DNA from: Pseudomonas triticicola
GTDB lineage: Bacteria; Pseudomonadota; Gammaproteobacteria; Pseudomonadales; Pseudomonadaceae
Assembly: GCF_019145375.1 (NCBI RefSeq)
Contig: NZ_JAHSTX010000001.1
Span: forward strand, 2,331,001 to 2,395,000
Direction of reading: 5' to 3'
Length of the DNA stretch: 64,000 bases
Numbering within the stretch: position 1 is the first letter of the stretch; every line of letters starts with the position of its first letter. Of the stretch, positions 9,186 to 17,813 are shown piece by piece. Below the pieces are notes generated by a model that did no database searches, was not told the origin of the DNA, and worked only from the letters and a program-made list of their open reading frames with translations. Position numbers and translations under genes: made by a program.

Positions 9186-9908
9186 ATGCTGACTCTTCGC
9201 AAAGCCTCCGATCGCGGCCTCGCCAATCACGGCTGGTTGAAGTCGTTTCACACCTTTTCTTTCGCCAGCTACCGCAACCCGCGTGAACAGGGTTTCTCCG
9301 ATCTGCTGGTGATCAACGATGACCGGGTCGCCGCCGGCAAAGGTTTTGGCCAGCACCCACACCGCGACATGGAGATCTTTTCCTATGTGCTCGAAGGCGC
9401 GCTGGAACACAAGGACACCCTCGGCACTGGCTCGGTGATCCGTCCCGGCGACGTGCAATTGATGAGTGCCGGCAGCGGCGTGGCGCACAGTGAGTTCAAC
9501 CACTCGGCCACCAAGCCCGTGCACTTTCTGCAAATCTGGATCGTGCCGGACGTCAGCGGCGCCAAACCGCGTTATCAGCAGGAGCACTTCAGCGCGCAGA
9601 AAAAACGCGGTCGCCTGCAACTGATCATCTCCCCGGACGGTAGCAACGGTTCTCTGAAAGTCCGTCAGGATGCGCGGGTCTACGCCGGGTTATTCGACGG
9701 CAAGGAAAGTGCCACGCTGAAATTGCCGGCCGATCGTTACGCCTACGTGCACGTCGCGCGTGGCAGTGTCGAACTCAATGGCCAAGCCTTGCAGGAAGGC
9801 GACGGCGTGCGGGTTCGTGAAGAACAGCTGCTCACTTTGAGCAACGGTATCGATGCCGAAGTGCTGGTGTTCGACTTGCGCCCTCAGGAGTTGCCGGAAA
9901 TGCCATGA
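9186..9908 (+). CDS. Pirin-family bicupin protein
   Basis: 240 aa, preceded by AGGAG 8 nt before the ATG. The N-terminal cupin has the pirin metal-site pattern HPHRDMEIFSYVLEG, then the later histidine of GVAHSEFNHS. The C-terminal cupin is more diverged. The length fits the short YhhW-like pirins, some of which have quercetin dioxygenase activity; the physiological role here is not known. It is a monocistronic unit closed by a strong terminator. Confidence 0.9.
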   Translation: MLTLRKASDRGLANHGWLKSFHTFSFASYRNPREQGFSDLLVINDDRVAAGKGFGQHPHRDMEIFSYVLEGALEHKDTLGTGSVIRPGDVQLMSAGSGVAHSEFNHSATKPVHFLQIWIVPDVSGAKPRYQQEHFSAQKKRGRLQLIISPDGSNGSLKVRQDARVYAGLFDGKESATLKLPADRYAYVHVARGSVELNGQALQEGDGVRVREEQLLTLSNGIDAEVLVFDLRPQELPEMP

Positions 9909-9922
9909 TCTGGCTCGATGCA

Positions 9923-9953
9923 GAACGGCCTTCCACTGAAGGCCGTTTTTTAT
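9923..9953. terminator. Bidirectional terminator between pirin and the convergent gene
   Basis: AACGGCCTT (9924-9932) pairs with AAGGCCGTT (9939-9947), followed by a T run on the plus strand. It touches the stop codon of the convergent gene at 9950. Confidence 0.85.
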
Positions 9954-10366
9954 TGCGGCGGCACTGTTGAGGGTTGTACGACCGGTTTGGGTGACGATAC
10001 CTCTTTGCCAATCTGAATCGCGGCCAGCGTGGTTTGGATCGTGGTCAACACCGCCGCCTGATTGGCGAAATGTGCGCCAACCAGCAAGGAAGCCACGCCG
10101 AGAAAATGCACAGTGGTGGCCGCCCGGTAATTGGCCTTTACCGTCGATGCCTGCCTGATCGCTTCCCGCGATTCGTCGGCAATTTTCTGCACGCCCATCC
10201 ACATCATGTCGTAACGCTTGTCCCGTTCCTGCAGTGCCTTGTCCCGCTCTGCCTGAGCAGCGAGGAACCCGCGAATGTCGGCGCGCATTTCTGCCACGCG
10301 GCCGTCCATCCTCGTCTCGATGGTCTCTATCCTGGCATCGAATTCTTCTCGACTTATGCTGCTCAT
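9950..10366 (-). CDS. Hypothetical coiled-coil/membrane protein
   Basis: 138 aa from the ATG at 10366 (MSSISREEFDARIETIETRM). An upstream ATG at 10435 is open but adds an unlikely N-terminus. The first 75 residues are charged and heptad-like. A hydrophobic stretch near residues 85-110 (TTVHFLGVASLLVGAHFANQ) could span the membrane. The tail is rich in Pro and Val. Similar short coiled-coil plus anchor proteins are common in pseudomonads without known function. No domain is recognised. Confidence 0.65.
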   Translation of the reverse strand: MSSISREEFDARIETIETRMDGRVAEMRADIRGFLAAQAERDKALQERDKRYDMMWMGVQKIADESREAIRQASTVKANYRAATTVHFLGVASLLVGAHFANQAAVLTTIQTTLAAIQIGKEVSSPKPVVQPSTVPPQ

Positions 10367-10615
10367 CGTTTGCCTGTCCCGCCCTGCATTCGATCTGTCC
10401 GTGACCGCATATTGATTCACTTCCCTGATTTTCAATTCGGCACCTTTCCATGGCTACGCGGCCTTCCCTGGCTCTTCGTTTCGATGCGTAACTGAGGTCT
10501 GCATCGAGCTGCTGCCACGATAAAACTCGTCACTGCCTAAAACAAGCCGGCCCATTCTGCCTCGGACGTAGGCTGTTTCGTCAGACGTTGTAGCCTCGGC
10601 AAAGGCCTGAACTCT

Positions 10616-11491
10616 CTATTGGTTTTCCGGCGCAAACGCCTCCACGACCTGCTCGATCACGGCCCGTACCCGCGCGGTGTGGCGCAAGTCGGCGTGGGTG
10701 ACCAGCCAGACTTCATACGGCTGCGGCCGGGTCCGCTCCGGCCAGAGCCTGACCAGGCCGTCGCGTTCGCCCATGTAAACAGGTATCTCGCCTACCCCGA
10801 GGCCAGCGGCAATCGAGCGGCGCACCAGAAGGCTGGAGCTGAGCGTGGCGACGATGCGTCCGCGGGTCAACGGTTCAGAGACCAGCGTGAGGTCTTTTTT
10901 GCTCTGTAAGTACGGCTGATAGACCACCAGATCATGGCCCTCGAAAGCGCTGCCGGGCTGCGGTTCTCCATGGCGATCGACATAGGCCTGCGCAGCGAAA
11001 AGTCCTACAGGCCAACGGGCGATTCGCCGAGCGATGAGATCGGGGTTATCCGGCCGGGTATTGCGCACCGCGATATCGGCCTCGCGCTTGGCCAGACTGA
11101 GGATTTGCGTCGACGCATCCAGCTGGATCTGCACATCTGGATGCTGATCATGCAGGCGCGCCATCGCCGGAATGATGAAGTCAATGGCCATCGAGTCGGT
11201 GGTGCTGACCCGTACGTTACCGGTCAGACGGTCATCCAGCCCGTGGATGTGCCGCTCCAGTTCCAGCGCCGAATGCTCCATTTTTTCCACACTTTGACGC
11301 GCCGCTTCACCAACGGCGGTCAGCGCATACCCGTCGGAGGTTCGCAGGAACAGCGTCGCGCTCAATGCCTTCTCCAGCGCAGTAATACGCCGTCCGACCG
11401 TGGCCTGATCGACGCCCAGAACACGCGCAGCCCCGCGCAATGTCGACTCGCGACAGACCGCCAGAAACACTCGCGCATCATCCCAATTCAT
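10616..11491 (-). CDS. LysR-family transcriptional regulator
   Basis: 291 aa from the ATG at 11491, preceded by GGGGAT; an ATG four codons upstream is also possible. The N-terminal winged helix reads WDDARVFLAVCRESTLRGAA then VDQATVGRRITALEKALSAT, the subgroup of LysR proteins whose recognition helix starts QATVGRRI. The effector domain follows. It is divergent from the MFS transporter and quinone oxidoreductase genes, the usual arrangement for a LysR protein and its target. Confidence 0.9.
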   Translation of the reverse strand: MNWDDARVFLAVCRESTLRGAARVLGVDQATVGRRITALEKALSATLFLRTSDGYALTAVGEAARQSVEKMEHSALELERHIHGLDDRLTGNVRVSTTDSMAIDFIIPAMARLHDQHPDVQIQLDASTQILSLAKREADIAVRNTRPDNPDLIARRIARWPVGLFAAQAYVDRHGEPQPGSAFEGHDLVVYQPYLQSKKDLTLVSEPLTRGRIVATLSSSLLVRRSIAAGLGVGEIPVYMGERDGLVRLWPERTRPQPYEVWLVTHADLRHTARVRAVIEQVVEAFAPENQ

Positions 11492-11534
11492 GCTGATCCC
11501 CATCGAAGCATTTTTGCATCACTCTGCCGCTTAA

Positions 11535-11554
11535 TCGCTGCATATGCGCAGCAA
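11535..11554. promoter_or_regulatory. Possible LysR binding palindrome
   Basis: GCTGC (11537-11541) and GCAGC (11548-11552) form a short inverted repeat between the divergent LysR and MFS genes. Position and size fit a LysR box. The match is short, so this is only a candidate. Confidence 0.3.
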
Positions 11555-11602
11555 CGATAGCCGATAAGCTGAGCGCCATACACCTCTTGTGAGATCGCGA
11601 TC

Positions 11603-12802
11603 ATGCGTACTGCAAACTCTACCGGCATCTGGCTGCCGATCTTCGCCGGACTTTGCGCCAGTCTGGTCAGCATTGGCCTGGCGCGTTTCGCCTACACGCC
11701 GCTGATCCCTTCGCTGATTCAGGCGCAGTGGTTTTCCGCCAATGATGTCGTCTATCTCGGCGCGGCCAATCTGGTCGGCTACTTGATCGGCGCCCTGCTC
11801 GGTCGGCCCATGGCCCATCGACTGGGTAACCGCAACGCCTTGCGCCTGATGATGCTCGCGGTCACGGGAGCCTTTCTTGCCTGTGCCTATCCGCTGTCGG
11901 TGAGTTGGTTCTTCGGCTGGCGTTTGCTGTCCGGCATTGCCGGTGGCGCGATCATGGTGCTGGTGGCGGCAACCGTGCTGCCTCACGTTCCGGCGGCGCG
12001 CAGAGGTTTGGCCAGTGGCGCAATCTTCCTGGGCATCGGCCTCGGAATCGCCGGCTCCGGGACCATCGTGCCGCCGCTGCTGAGCCTCGGCTTGCAGGCG
12101 ACCTGGCTGGGACTGGGCGTACTGGCGTTGTTGCTGACCGCGTTGAGCTGGTTCGGCTGGCCTGCGGATACCGCGCACCCTGTGGCTGCGCACGCAACGT
12201 CGGCTGATGAGCCGACACCACCGGGCGTCTACCTGTTGTTTGCTCAATACGCGTTCATGGCCGCCGGGCTGGTGCCTGCCATGGTGTTTCTGGTGGATTA
12301 CGTAGCGCGTGGATTGGGTGCCGGGGCGCATATCGGCGCGATGGTCTGGGTGATGTATGGCCTGGGAGCGATTGTCGGGCCGGTGACTTACGGCTTCCTG
12401 GCCGACCAGCTTGGCGCCCGCACTGGTATTCGACTGGTGTTGGTAGTGCAAGCCATCGCCCTCGGTTTGCTCGCCGTCTCCCATTCATTTCTGGCGCTGG
12501 CTTTACTGGCGGTGATTCTCGGCTCGTTCCCGCCGGGCATCGTTCCGCTGGCCTTGGCCCGGGTGCATGAGCTGGTGCCGTCGCATCACCGTCAGCAGAT
12601 CGCCTGGAGCCGTGCCACCGTGTCGTTCGCCACCTTTCAGGCGCTGGCCGGGTTTGCCTATTCAGCATTGTTCAATGCCTCGGGCGGTCAGCACACGCTG
12701 CTTTTTGTGATCGCCGCTGGCGCGATCGTCGTCGCTCTACTGCTGGAGCAAGCCATGCGCTGGCTGCCCTCTACAACTGAAACCCGTTGCGCGGCGAACT
12801 GA
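11603..12802 (+). CDS. YbfB/YjiJ-family MFS transporter
   Basis: 399 aa with about 12 hydrophobic segments and few charged residues between them. The N-terminus (GLCASLVSIGLARFAYTPLI) and the GRPMAHRLGNRNALRLMMLA loop with its basic pair are typical of the YbfB/YjiJ branch of the major facilitator superfamily. The substrate of these transporters is unsettled. It is followed after 61 bp by a quinone oxidoreductase on the same strand and is divergent from a LysR regulator, suggesting a small regulated export or detoxification unit. Confidence 0.88.
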   Translation: MRTANSTGIWLPIFAGLCASLVSIGLARFAYTPLIPSLIQAQWFSANDVVYLGAANLVGYLIGALLGRPMAHRLGNRNALRLMMLAVTGAFLACAYPLSVSWFFGWRLLSGIAGGAIMVLVAATVLPHVPAARRGLASGAIFLGIGLGIAGSGTIVPPLLSLGLQATWLGLGVLALLLTALSWFGWPADTAHPVAAHATSADEPTPPGVYLLFAQYAFMAAGLVPAMVFLVDYVARGLGAGAHIGAMVWVMYGLGAIVGPVTYGFLADQLGARTGIRLVLVVQAIALGLLAVSHSFLALALLAVILGSFPPGIVPLALARVHELVPSHHRQQIAWSRATVSFATFQALAGFAYSALFNASGGQHTLLFVIAAGAIVVALLLEQAMRWLPSTTETRCAAN

Positions 12803-12863
12803 AGGGAATCATTGCGCGCTGCCAGCGCTCCCATCTACACGACCTTTTTCACAGGAATCGACA

Positions 12864-13862
12864 ATGTCACTGCCCAACGAAATGACCCGTATTGAAATCA
12901 CCGAACCCGGCGGCCCTGAAGTATTGCAAGCCAAGCGTGTGCCTCTGCCAACCGTTGCCGAAGGCCAAGTGCTTATCCGCGTTCACGCTGCCGGCATCAA
13001 TCGCCCGGATGCCTTGCAGCGCGCCGGCAAGTACCCGATGAAACCCGGCATGGACCCGATCCCCGGTCTGGAAGTGGCTGGCGAAGTGGTCGCGGTTGGC
13101 GCCGGAGTAACGCGTTTCGCGGTCGGCGATCGGGTCTGTGCACTGACCAATGGCGGTGGCTACGCCGAGTATTGCGCGGTGCCAGCCGGCCAGACTTTGC
13201 CTGTGCCGGATGGAGTCGATTGGGTCCAGGCCGCCGCAGTTCCAGAAACCTTTTTCACCGTCTGGGCCAACCTGTTTGGCCTCGGCGGTGCCAAGGCCGG
13301 CCAGCGCGTGCTGATTCACGGCGGCACCAGCGGTATCGGCACCACCGCGCTGATGCTCTGCCGTGAATTCGGTATCGAAGCGTTCGCCACCGCCGGCAGT
13401 CCTGAAAAATGCGCCGCAATCAGTAAACTTGGCGGGCAGCCGATCAACTATCGGGAAGAAGATTTTGCCAAGGTCATTGCCGAGAAGACCGCAGATCAAG
13501 GCGTGAACGTGATTCTCGACATCATGGGTGGCTCGTATCTGAACGGCAACATCAGCGCACTGGCGATGGACGGCAGACTGGTGATGCTCGGTTTCCTCGG
13601 CGGCGCCCGCGCCAACGACATGGATCTGCTGGCGATCCTCGGCAAACGCGCGGTGGTCACCGGTTCGCTGCTGCGCGCGCGTACCGCTGCGGAGAAAGCC
13701 GCCATCGCCGATCAACTGCAAGAACACGTTTGGCCTGCCCTCAGCGCCGGGCGCTGCCTGCCGATCATCGACAAGGTTTACCCGCTGGCTGACGCGGCTC
13801 AGGCCCATGCCCGCATGGAGGGCGGCGATCATATCGGCAAGATCGTCCTGCAAGTGGCGTGA
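12864..13862 (+). CDS. NAD(P)H quinone oxidoreductase, PIG3/zeta-crystallin type
   Basis: 332 aa medium-chain dehydrogenase/reductase without the structural zinc site. The N-terminal GroES-like half has AAGINRPDALQRAGKYP. The Rossmann half has VLIHGGTSGIGTTALMLCRE, the nucleotide-binding loop of the TP53I3 (PIG3) branch. AGGAA precedes the ATG. These soluble enzymes reduce quinones or alkenals with NADPH. It is probably in one transcript with the MFS gene. Confidence 0.88.
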   Translation: MSLPNEMTRIEITEPGGPEVLQAKRVPLPTVAEGQVLIRVHAAGINRPDALQRAGKYPMKPGMDPIPGLEVAGEVVAVGAGVTRFAVGDRVCALTNGGGYAEYCAVPAGQTLPVPDGVDWVQAAAVPETFFTVWANLFGLGGAKAGQRVLIHGGTSGIGTTALMLCREFGIEAFATAGSPEKCAAISKLGGQPINYREEDFAKVIAEKTADQGVNVILDIMGGSYLNGNISALAMDGRLVMLGFLGGARANDMDLLAILGKRAVVTGSLLRARTAAEKAAIADQLQEHVWPALSAGRCLPIIDKVYPLADAAQAHARMEGGDHIGKIVLQVA

Positions 13863-13975
13863 GTGATTGCAGCATCTTGTAATCGTTGCACATGCACGGT
13901 GGTCGAAAATAATCACGCGCAGACCGAGGCATCTGGTAAAAAGCGTTCTTTGTCTGCGCCGTGGTGAAACGATTA

Positions 13976-14920
13976 ATGTTCCTGTCCTTGCTGACTCGTC
14001 TGCGACGCCGCCGCTTGGCATTCGCCATGATGGCCGCGTTGATCATTGGCGTGCCGACGAGTTGTGCGGTGCTGGAACACACCGAGCGCAAACTGCTTTT
14101 TCGCATTGAGCCGGGCACTGCCGGCTGGTATCGCGGACTGCCCGGCAGCGTTCAGGAACTCGATCTGCAACCGAAGAGTTTCAAGGCCGGGCAGAACATC
14201 CATGCCTGGTGGTGGCCGGCGGAACGTGCCAATGCCCCGGCAATCCTTTACTTGCATGGCGTGCGCTGGAACCTCACCGGACAGTTGTTCCGCATAGAGC
14301 AACTACGCGCGGCGGGCTATTCGGTGCTGGCCATCGATTATCGAGGGTTCGGCCAAAGCAAGGGTGATCTACCATCCGAAAGCAGCGTTTATGAAGATGC
14401 CCGCGTGGCGTGGGAGCGCTTCCAGGTGCTGCAACCGGACCCGAACAAGCGCCTGATCTACGGCCACTCTCTCGGTGGCGCGGTGGCGATTGATCTGGCG
14501 GCCGAACTGGGGCAGAACGCAGCCCGCAACCACACACCTCTGCCGGTACGCGGTCTGGTCATTGAATCAACCTTCACTTCCCTGGCCGATGTCGCCGCCG
14601 CTGTGGCGAACACCTCGCTCCCGGTGCGCTGGTTGCTGTCGCAGAAATTCGATTCCATCGACAAGATCGCCGATATTCATATGCCGCTTTTGGTGGTGCA
14701 TGGCCTGGCTGATGCCTTTGTGCCGCCGCGCTTCAGCGAGCAGCTGTTCAATGCCGCTGAGCAGCCCAAGCGCCTGTTGCTGGTGCCCGGAGCAACACAC
14801 AACAACAGCATGGCGCTTGGCGGTCAGGGGTATCGCAAGGCACTGGATGCGTTGATGCAGACCAAAGCGGCCCCGCAGGTTGCCGGCCCGACAGTCGCCA
14901 AAGGCTCTCGAGACTCCTGA
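13976..14920 (+). CDS. Alpha/beta hydrolase with N-terminal membrane anchor or signal
   Basis: 314 aa from the ATG at 13976, preferred because GGTGA lies 8 nt upstream; a GTG at 13961 would add five residues but has no ribosome site. A basic start and hydrophobic stretch (AFAMMAALIIGVPTSC) resemble a signal, possibly a lipoprotein signal ending at the cysteine. The hydrolase core shows the oxyanion HG (LYLHGVRW), the nucleophile elbow GHSLGG, an acid loop near VVHGLADAFVP and a late histidine in GATHNNS. This is the ABHD13/BEM46-like group. The substrate is unknown. Confidence 0.85.
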   Translation: MFLSLLTRLRRRRLAFAMMAALIIGVPTSCAVLEHTERKLLFRIEPGTAGWYRGLPGSVQELDLQPKSFKAGQNIHAWWWPAERANAPAILYLHGVRWNLTGQLFRIEQLRAAGYSVLAIDYRGFGQSKGDLPSESSVYEDARVAWERFQVLQPDPNKRLIYGHSLGGAVAIDLAAELGQNAARNHTPLPVRGLVIESTFTSLADVAAAVANTSLPVRWLLSQKFDSIDKIADIHMPLLVVHGLADAFVPPRFSEQLFNAAEQPKRLLLVPGATHNNSMALGGQGYRKALDALMQTKAAPQVAGPTVAKGSRDS

Positions 14921-14949
14921 GTTGTCCGGTCAGCCTTGGTCAACCTGCC

Positions 14950-15279
14950 TCAACGCCGGGCCAATTCGTGGCGTACGCATTGTTCGTAATAGGTCTGCTT
15001 GACCGCTGCCGGTTTGAGCTTCGAACTGCTGTTGTAGGTCTGCTCGGTAATCCCCATTGCGGTCATGCGCATCCATGGCTGCTGGAACCGCCGAACCTGC
15101 AATTGCTTGCGCGCGCCATACAGTGAAACTCCTGACAACTTCGATCGCTGCGCCCCGGCAGCGATATCCGAGCCCCAAGTGCAGGCAAAGCGATGGCCCT
15201 TGCTTAACTCTTTTGCCTGCACTCCCGAGGCGATCAAAGCCAGGGAAAGCATCGCAACGGTGATGACAATCGTCCGCAT
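14950..15279 (-). CDS. Small exported hypothetical protein
   Basis: 109 aa with a clear signal peptide (TIVITVAMLSLALIASGVQA, cleavage before KE). The mature part of about 86 residues has two cysteines (FACTWG and EQCVRH) that could pair in the periplasm. It is related by style to small conserved Pseudomonas periplasmic proteins. No domain is recognised. Confidence 0.65.
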   Translation of the reverse strand: MRTIVITVAMLSLALIASGVQAKELSKGHRFACTWGSDIAAGAQRSKLSGVSLYGARKQLQVRRFQQPWMRMTAMGITEQTYNSSSKLKPAAVKQTYYEQCVRHELARR

Positions 15280-15465
15280 ATAGCCAGCCTAACCTTTTGA
15301 AAAGAGGCGATTTTGCCGGGGCGAAATGTCTCTGGGGGCCAGCAATTTGCCTGCTGTCAGGATTTTTTTCATCAGGGTGAAATTCGCCGCTCGTCCAGTA
15401 CCGCGCACCTTTGCCAGACAGGCCTATCCAACGCTGTACATCCCACCGCGCAGAAGGCCCACGTT

Positions 15466-15741
15466 ATGAACAAGAAAATTTTCGCCTTGTCGTTTTTCAG
15501 CCTTTGCCTGATCGGCCCGATTCACGCTTCGGCAGCCGAATCCACGGCGGGCGCAGCCACCCCTGCCACGGCCTTGCCCGGCGTCAATCATGCAGAAAGC
15601 TCTCGCGACCATGACGAGAAGGCAAACAAGAAAGGCGAAGAGTCCTCAGGCGCCAACGCGGGATCAGAGCCGCATGAGACAGAGAAGGATGCGGCGACGT
15701 CGAGCGATTCCGAAGACCTGGATAAAAAACCCGCTCAGTAA
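15466..15741 (+). CDS. Small exported hydrophilic protein
   Basis: 91 aa from the ATG at 15466, with AGAAGG upstream. The signal peptide is KKIFALSFFSLCLIGPIHAS. The mature part of about 65 residues is almost entirely Glu, Asp, Lys, Ser and Ala, and is probably disordered. Composition gives no function. Confidence 0.6.
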   Translation: MNKKIFALSFFSLCLIGPIHASAAESTAGAATPATALPGVNHAESSRDHDEKANKKGEESSGANAGSEPHETEKDAATSSDSEDLDKKPAQ

Positions 15742-15868
15742 GAGTGGATTCGCTTTTAGTAACGAAAATCCGACACCGAAACTAGCGCAACACCGGGTGA
15801 TATCAATATGATGCGCGCACTGGCCGCCATAGAGGGCGGCCAGAGGAAAATACATCCAAGGAATGCAA

Positions 15869-16084
15869 ATGAAAGATTTCGTCATCGGCGTCAACAACAT
15901 CGTTCTCTACATCGCACTGGCGGTCATCCTGATCGTTTCCCTCTTCATGATGAGCCAGAGCTTTCTCTCGGGTCTCGGTATGTTCGTAGGCGGCACCCTG
16001 GGCTGGTGCATCGTCTCCGGCTTCTGGTTCGTGCAATCGGCGACCTATGAAGAACTGCGCAAGCTGAACTCGAAAACCAACTGA
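15869..16084 (+). CDS. Small membrane protein
   Basis: 71 aa from the ATG at 15869; AAGGA at 15858-15862 sits at correct spacing for this ATG and too close for the ATG at 15863. Two hydrophobic segments (NNIVLYIALAVILIVSLFMM and FVGGTLGWCIVSGFWFVQ) separated by SQSFLSGLG suggest a two-span inner-membrane protein. It is followed by a strong terminator, so it is its own unit. Function unknown. Confidence 0.7.
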   Translation: MKDFVIGVNNIVLYIALAVILIVSLFMMSQSFLSGLGMFVGGTLGWCIVSGFWFVQSATYEELRKLNSKTN

Positions 16085-16109
16085 TCTGCGCCGAGTACTC
16101 GTTAAAGAG

Positions 16110-16144
16110 AAAAGGCCAATGTCATCGACATTGGCCTTTTTTTT
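16110..16144 (+). terminator. Rho-independent terminator
   Basis: AAAGGCCAATGTC pairs with GACATTGGCCTTT and is followed by an eight-T run. Confidence 0.88.
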
Positions 16145-16165
16145 AGCGGCGAAGAGACTGGTTCG

Positions 16166-16453
16166 TCATTGTTTGGTGCACTGAGCGCCAAGTCCCATGC
16201 CCATGGAACCCAGAGCTACCATCGGGCCGCTCGGCAGCTCGCACGTATATTCACCGCTTTCGGTTTGAGCGGTATAGAAAGTTGTATTGAAGTCACTGCG
16301 GATGTTGGAAACCTTGATCACGGGTTTGCCGATGGTGGTCTGTGCGCGATTCTTGAGATCACTCTCCCCGGGCTTTACGGTCTGGCATCCAGTGACCGCG
16401 AGGACCAGTGTTGCGATTAAAGCGAGAACCGGAATAGTCCTTGATAAGTTCAT
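16166..16453 (-). CDS. Small lipoprotein
   Basis: 95 aa from the ATG at 16453. The signal ends in the lipobox LAVTGC, so the mature protein should be lipidated at that cysteine. The mature part of about 75 residues has two further cysteines (EYTCELP and AQCTKQ). Similar small lipoproteins are conserved in Pseudomonas. No function is known to me. Confidence 0.7.
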   Translation of the reverse strand: MNLSRTIPVLALIATLVLAVTGCQTVKPGESDLKNRAQTTIGKPVIKVSNIRSDFNTTFYTAQTESGEYTCELPSGPMVALGSMGMGLGAQCTKQ

Positions 16454-16626
16454 TGCAGATCGACCTTTTTGATTTTGTACCGGAAAAATTTGACAGTCAG
16501 CTGCCAAGCGACAGGACTTTAAGGTCGAGCCGGAACAGGGGCAATTAGGTCGGATGTGCTAATGGCTGAAGGCTAGTGGCGCTCTCAGTGAAGTTTTGCG
16601 ACTGCCTTCGGGATCGCAGGTCGCTA

Positions 16627-17652
16627 CTAATGAGTTGGTGAAACTGCTATCCGCAAGCGATCACTGCCCTCCTCCCGGCAATCGATACGGACCGGCAAAA
16701 ACAGCTGGATGACTTCAATGTTGCTGCGCAAATGATCAGTCATGCGCGGCGTAGTGAACGATCCACCGCCGGCCAGCGCCATCGGTAACAGCAACTGATC
16801 GGCCAGATGCTCAGCCACCGCAGCACCACTACGCAGCCAGTCAGCAGCCTGATTGATCGCGGCATCCGCTACTTTCTCAGCGCGTAACGACACTTGGCCA
16901 AATGCGCTGAACACTTCAGTGACGTGTTCGAAAACGTACTCCAGCAATAATACATTGCCCGGGCCGCGCGCCGGATCAAGCGTCACCGCTTGCAGCGCCT
17001 CCGCAAGCCAGTTCAACCGCTTGGCCACTTGGCTCAGTTCTCGCTGAGCGACGGTAGGCGCAAGTCCGGCAGTCAGCGCCAGAGCCTGCCGTGAAATCGC
17101 CTCGCCGCGCTCACACACATCCAGTGGCGTCAGGCGCGACGGCTGCACCGTCACGGCAATCTCGCCACCGCCAGCCGGTACGAAACCATGACGCAACAAC
17201 TCCAGCTCGACATTGCCGCCCATGCGTCGCAGCAGCGGCAGCCAACTGCGCGAGAGGAAATCCGTCGGCGGTGCCAGCGGATTGTGGGTGCCACCGGAGA
17301 TCGTCACTCGACTGGCCTGCGGCGCCCGCAACAAGGCTGGCAACAGCGTCTGTAGCACCAGCGTGCAACTGCCCGCCGTGCCAATAGCGAACTGAAAGTT
17401 GCCTCCGCTAATCTCGCCCGGTTCGAAGCTCAGGGCTTGCGACCCCAGATGCGCACCAGATATCTCTGCACCACAAACCTCGGCCGCCGCCATCACGGCT
17501 GTCAGATGTTGACGCAGCAGTCCCGGACGGCTGCGTCTGGCGCGGATCTGTTTAATACGAAACGCCCGGCCTGTCACCATCGACAGGCTCAGCGCACTGC
17601 GCAACACCTGACCGCCACCAATGGCGCCGTCCAGTTCAATTATTTCTTTCAT
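16627..17652 (-). CDS. rtcA: RNA 3'-terminal phosphate cyclase RtcA
   Basis: 341 aa, normal length. The start KEIIELDGAIGGGQVLRSAL and RARRSRPGLLRQHLTAV are RtcA signatures. The histidine of MTDHLRSNIEV matches the position of the nucleophile that carries the AMP intermediate. The enzyme converts RNA 3'-phosphates to 2',3'-cyclic phosphates using ATP. It is downstream of rtcB on the same strand with a gap of 161 bp and is probably expressed from the sigma-54 promoter upstream of rtcB. Confidence 0.97.
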   Translation of the reverse strand: MKEIIELDGAIGGGQVLRSALSLSMVTGRAFRIKQIRARRSRPGLLRQHLTAVMAAAEVCGAEISGAHLGSQALSFEPGEISGGNFQFAIGTAGSCTLVLQTLLPALLRAPQASRVTISGGTHNPLAPPTDFLSRSWLPLLRRMGGNVELELLRHGFVPAGGGEIAVTVQPSRLTPLDVCERGEAISRQALALTAGLAPTVAQRELSQVAKRLNWLAEALQAVTLDPARGPGNVLLLEYVFEHVTEVFSAFGQVSLRAEKVADAAINQAADWLRSGAAVAEHLADQLLLPMALAGGGSFTTPRMTDHLRSNIEVIQLFLPVRIDCREEGSDRLRIAVSPTH

Positions 17653-17813
17653 TGCAATTCCTTACGCGTACAGCCCGACAATGTCCCTGAGGTACCGTTT
17701 AGCCGTCGTGGGTCTTCCTGGGTTCTGACCAAAGCTCGACATTCGCGCTTCAGCTGAGCCGTGATGAACCGGCGCATTGACCGATGACGTGCTCTCGCCA
17801 GCGCCGCAGGTCC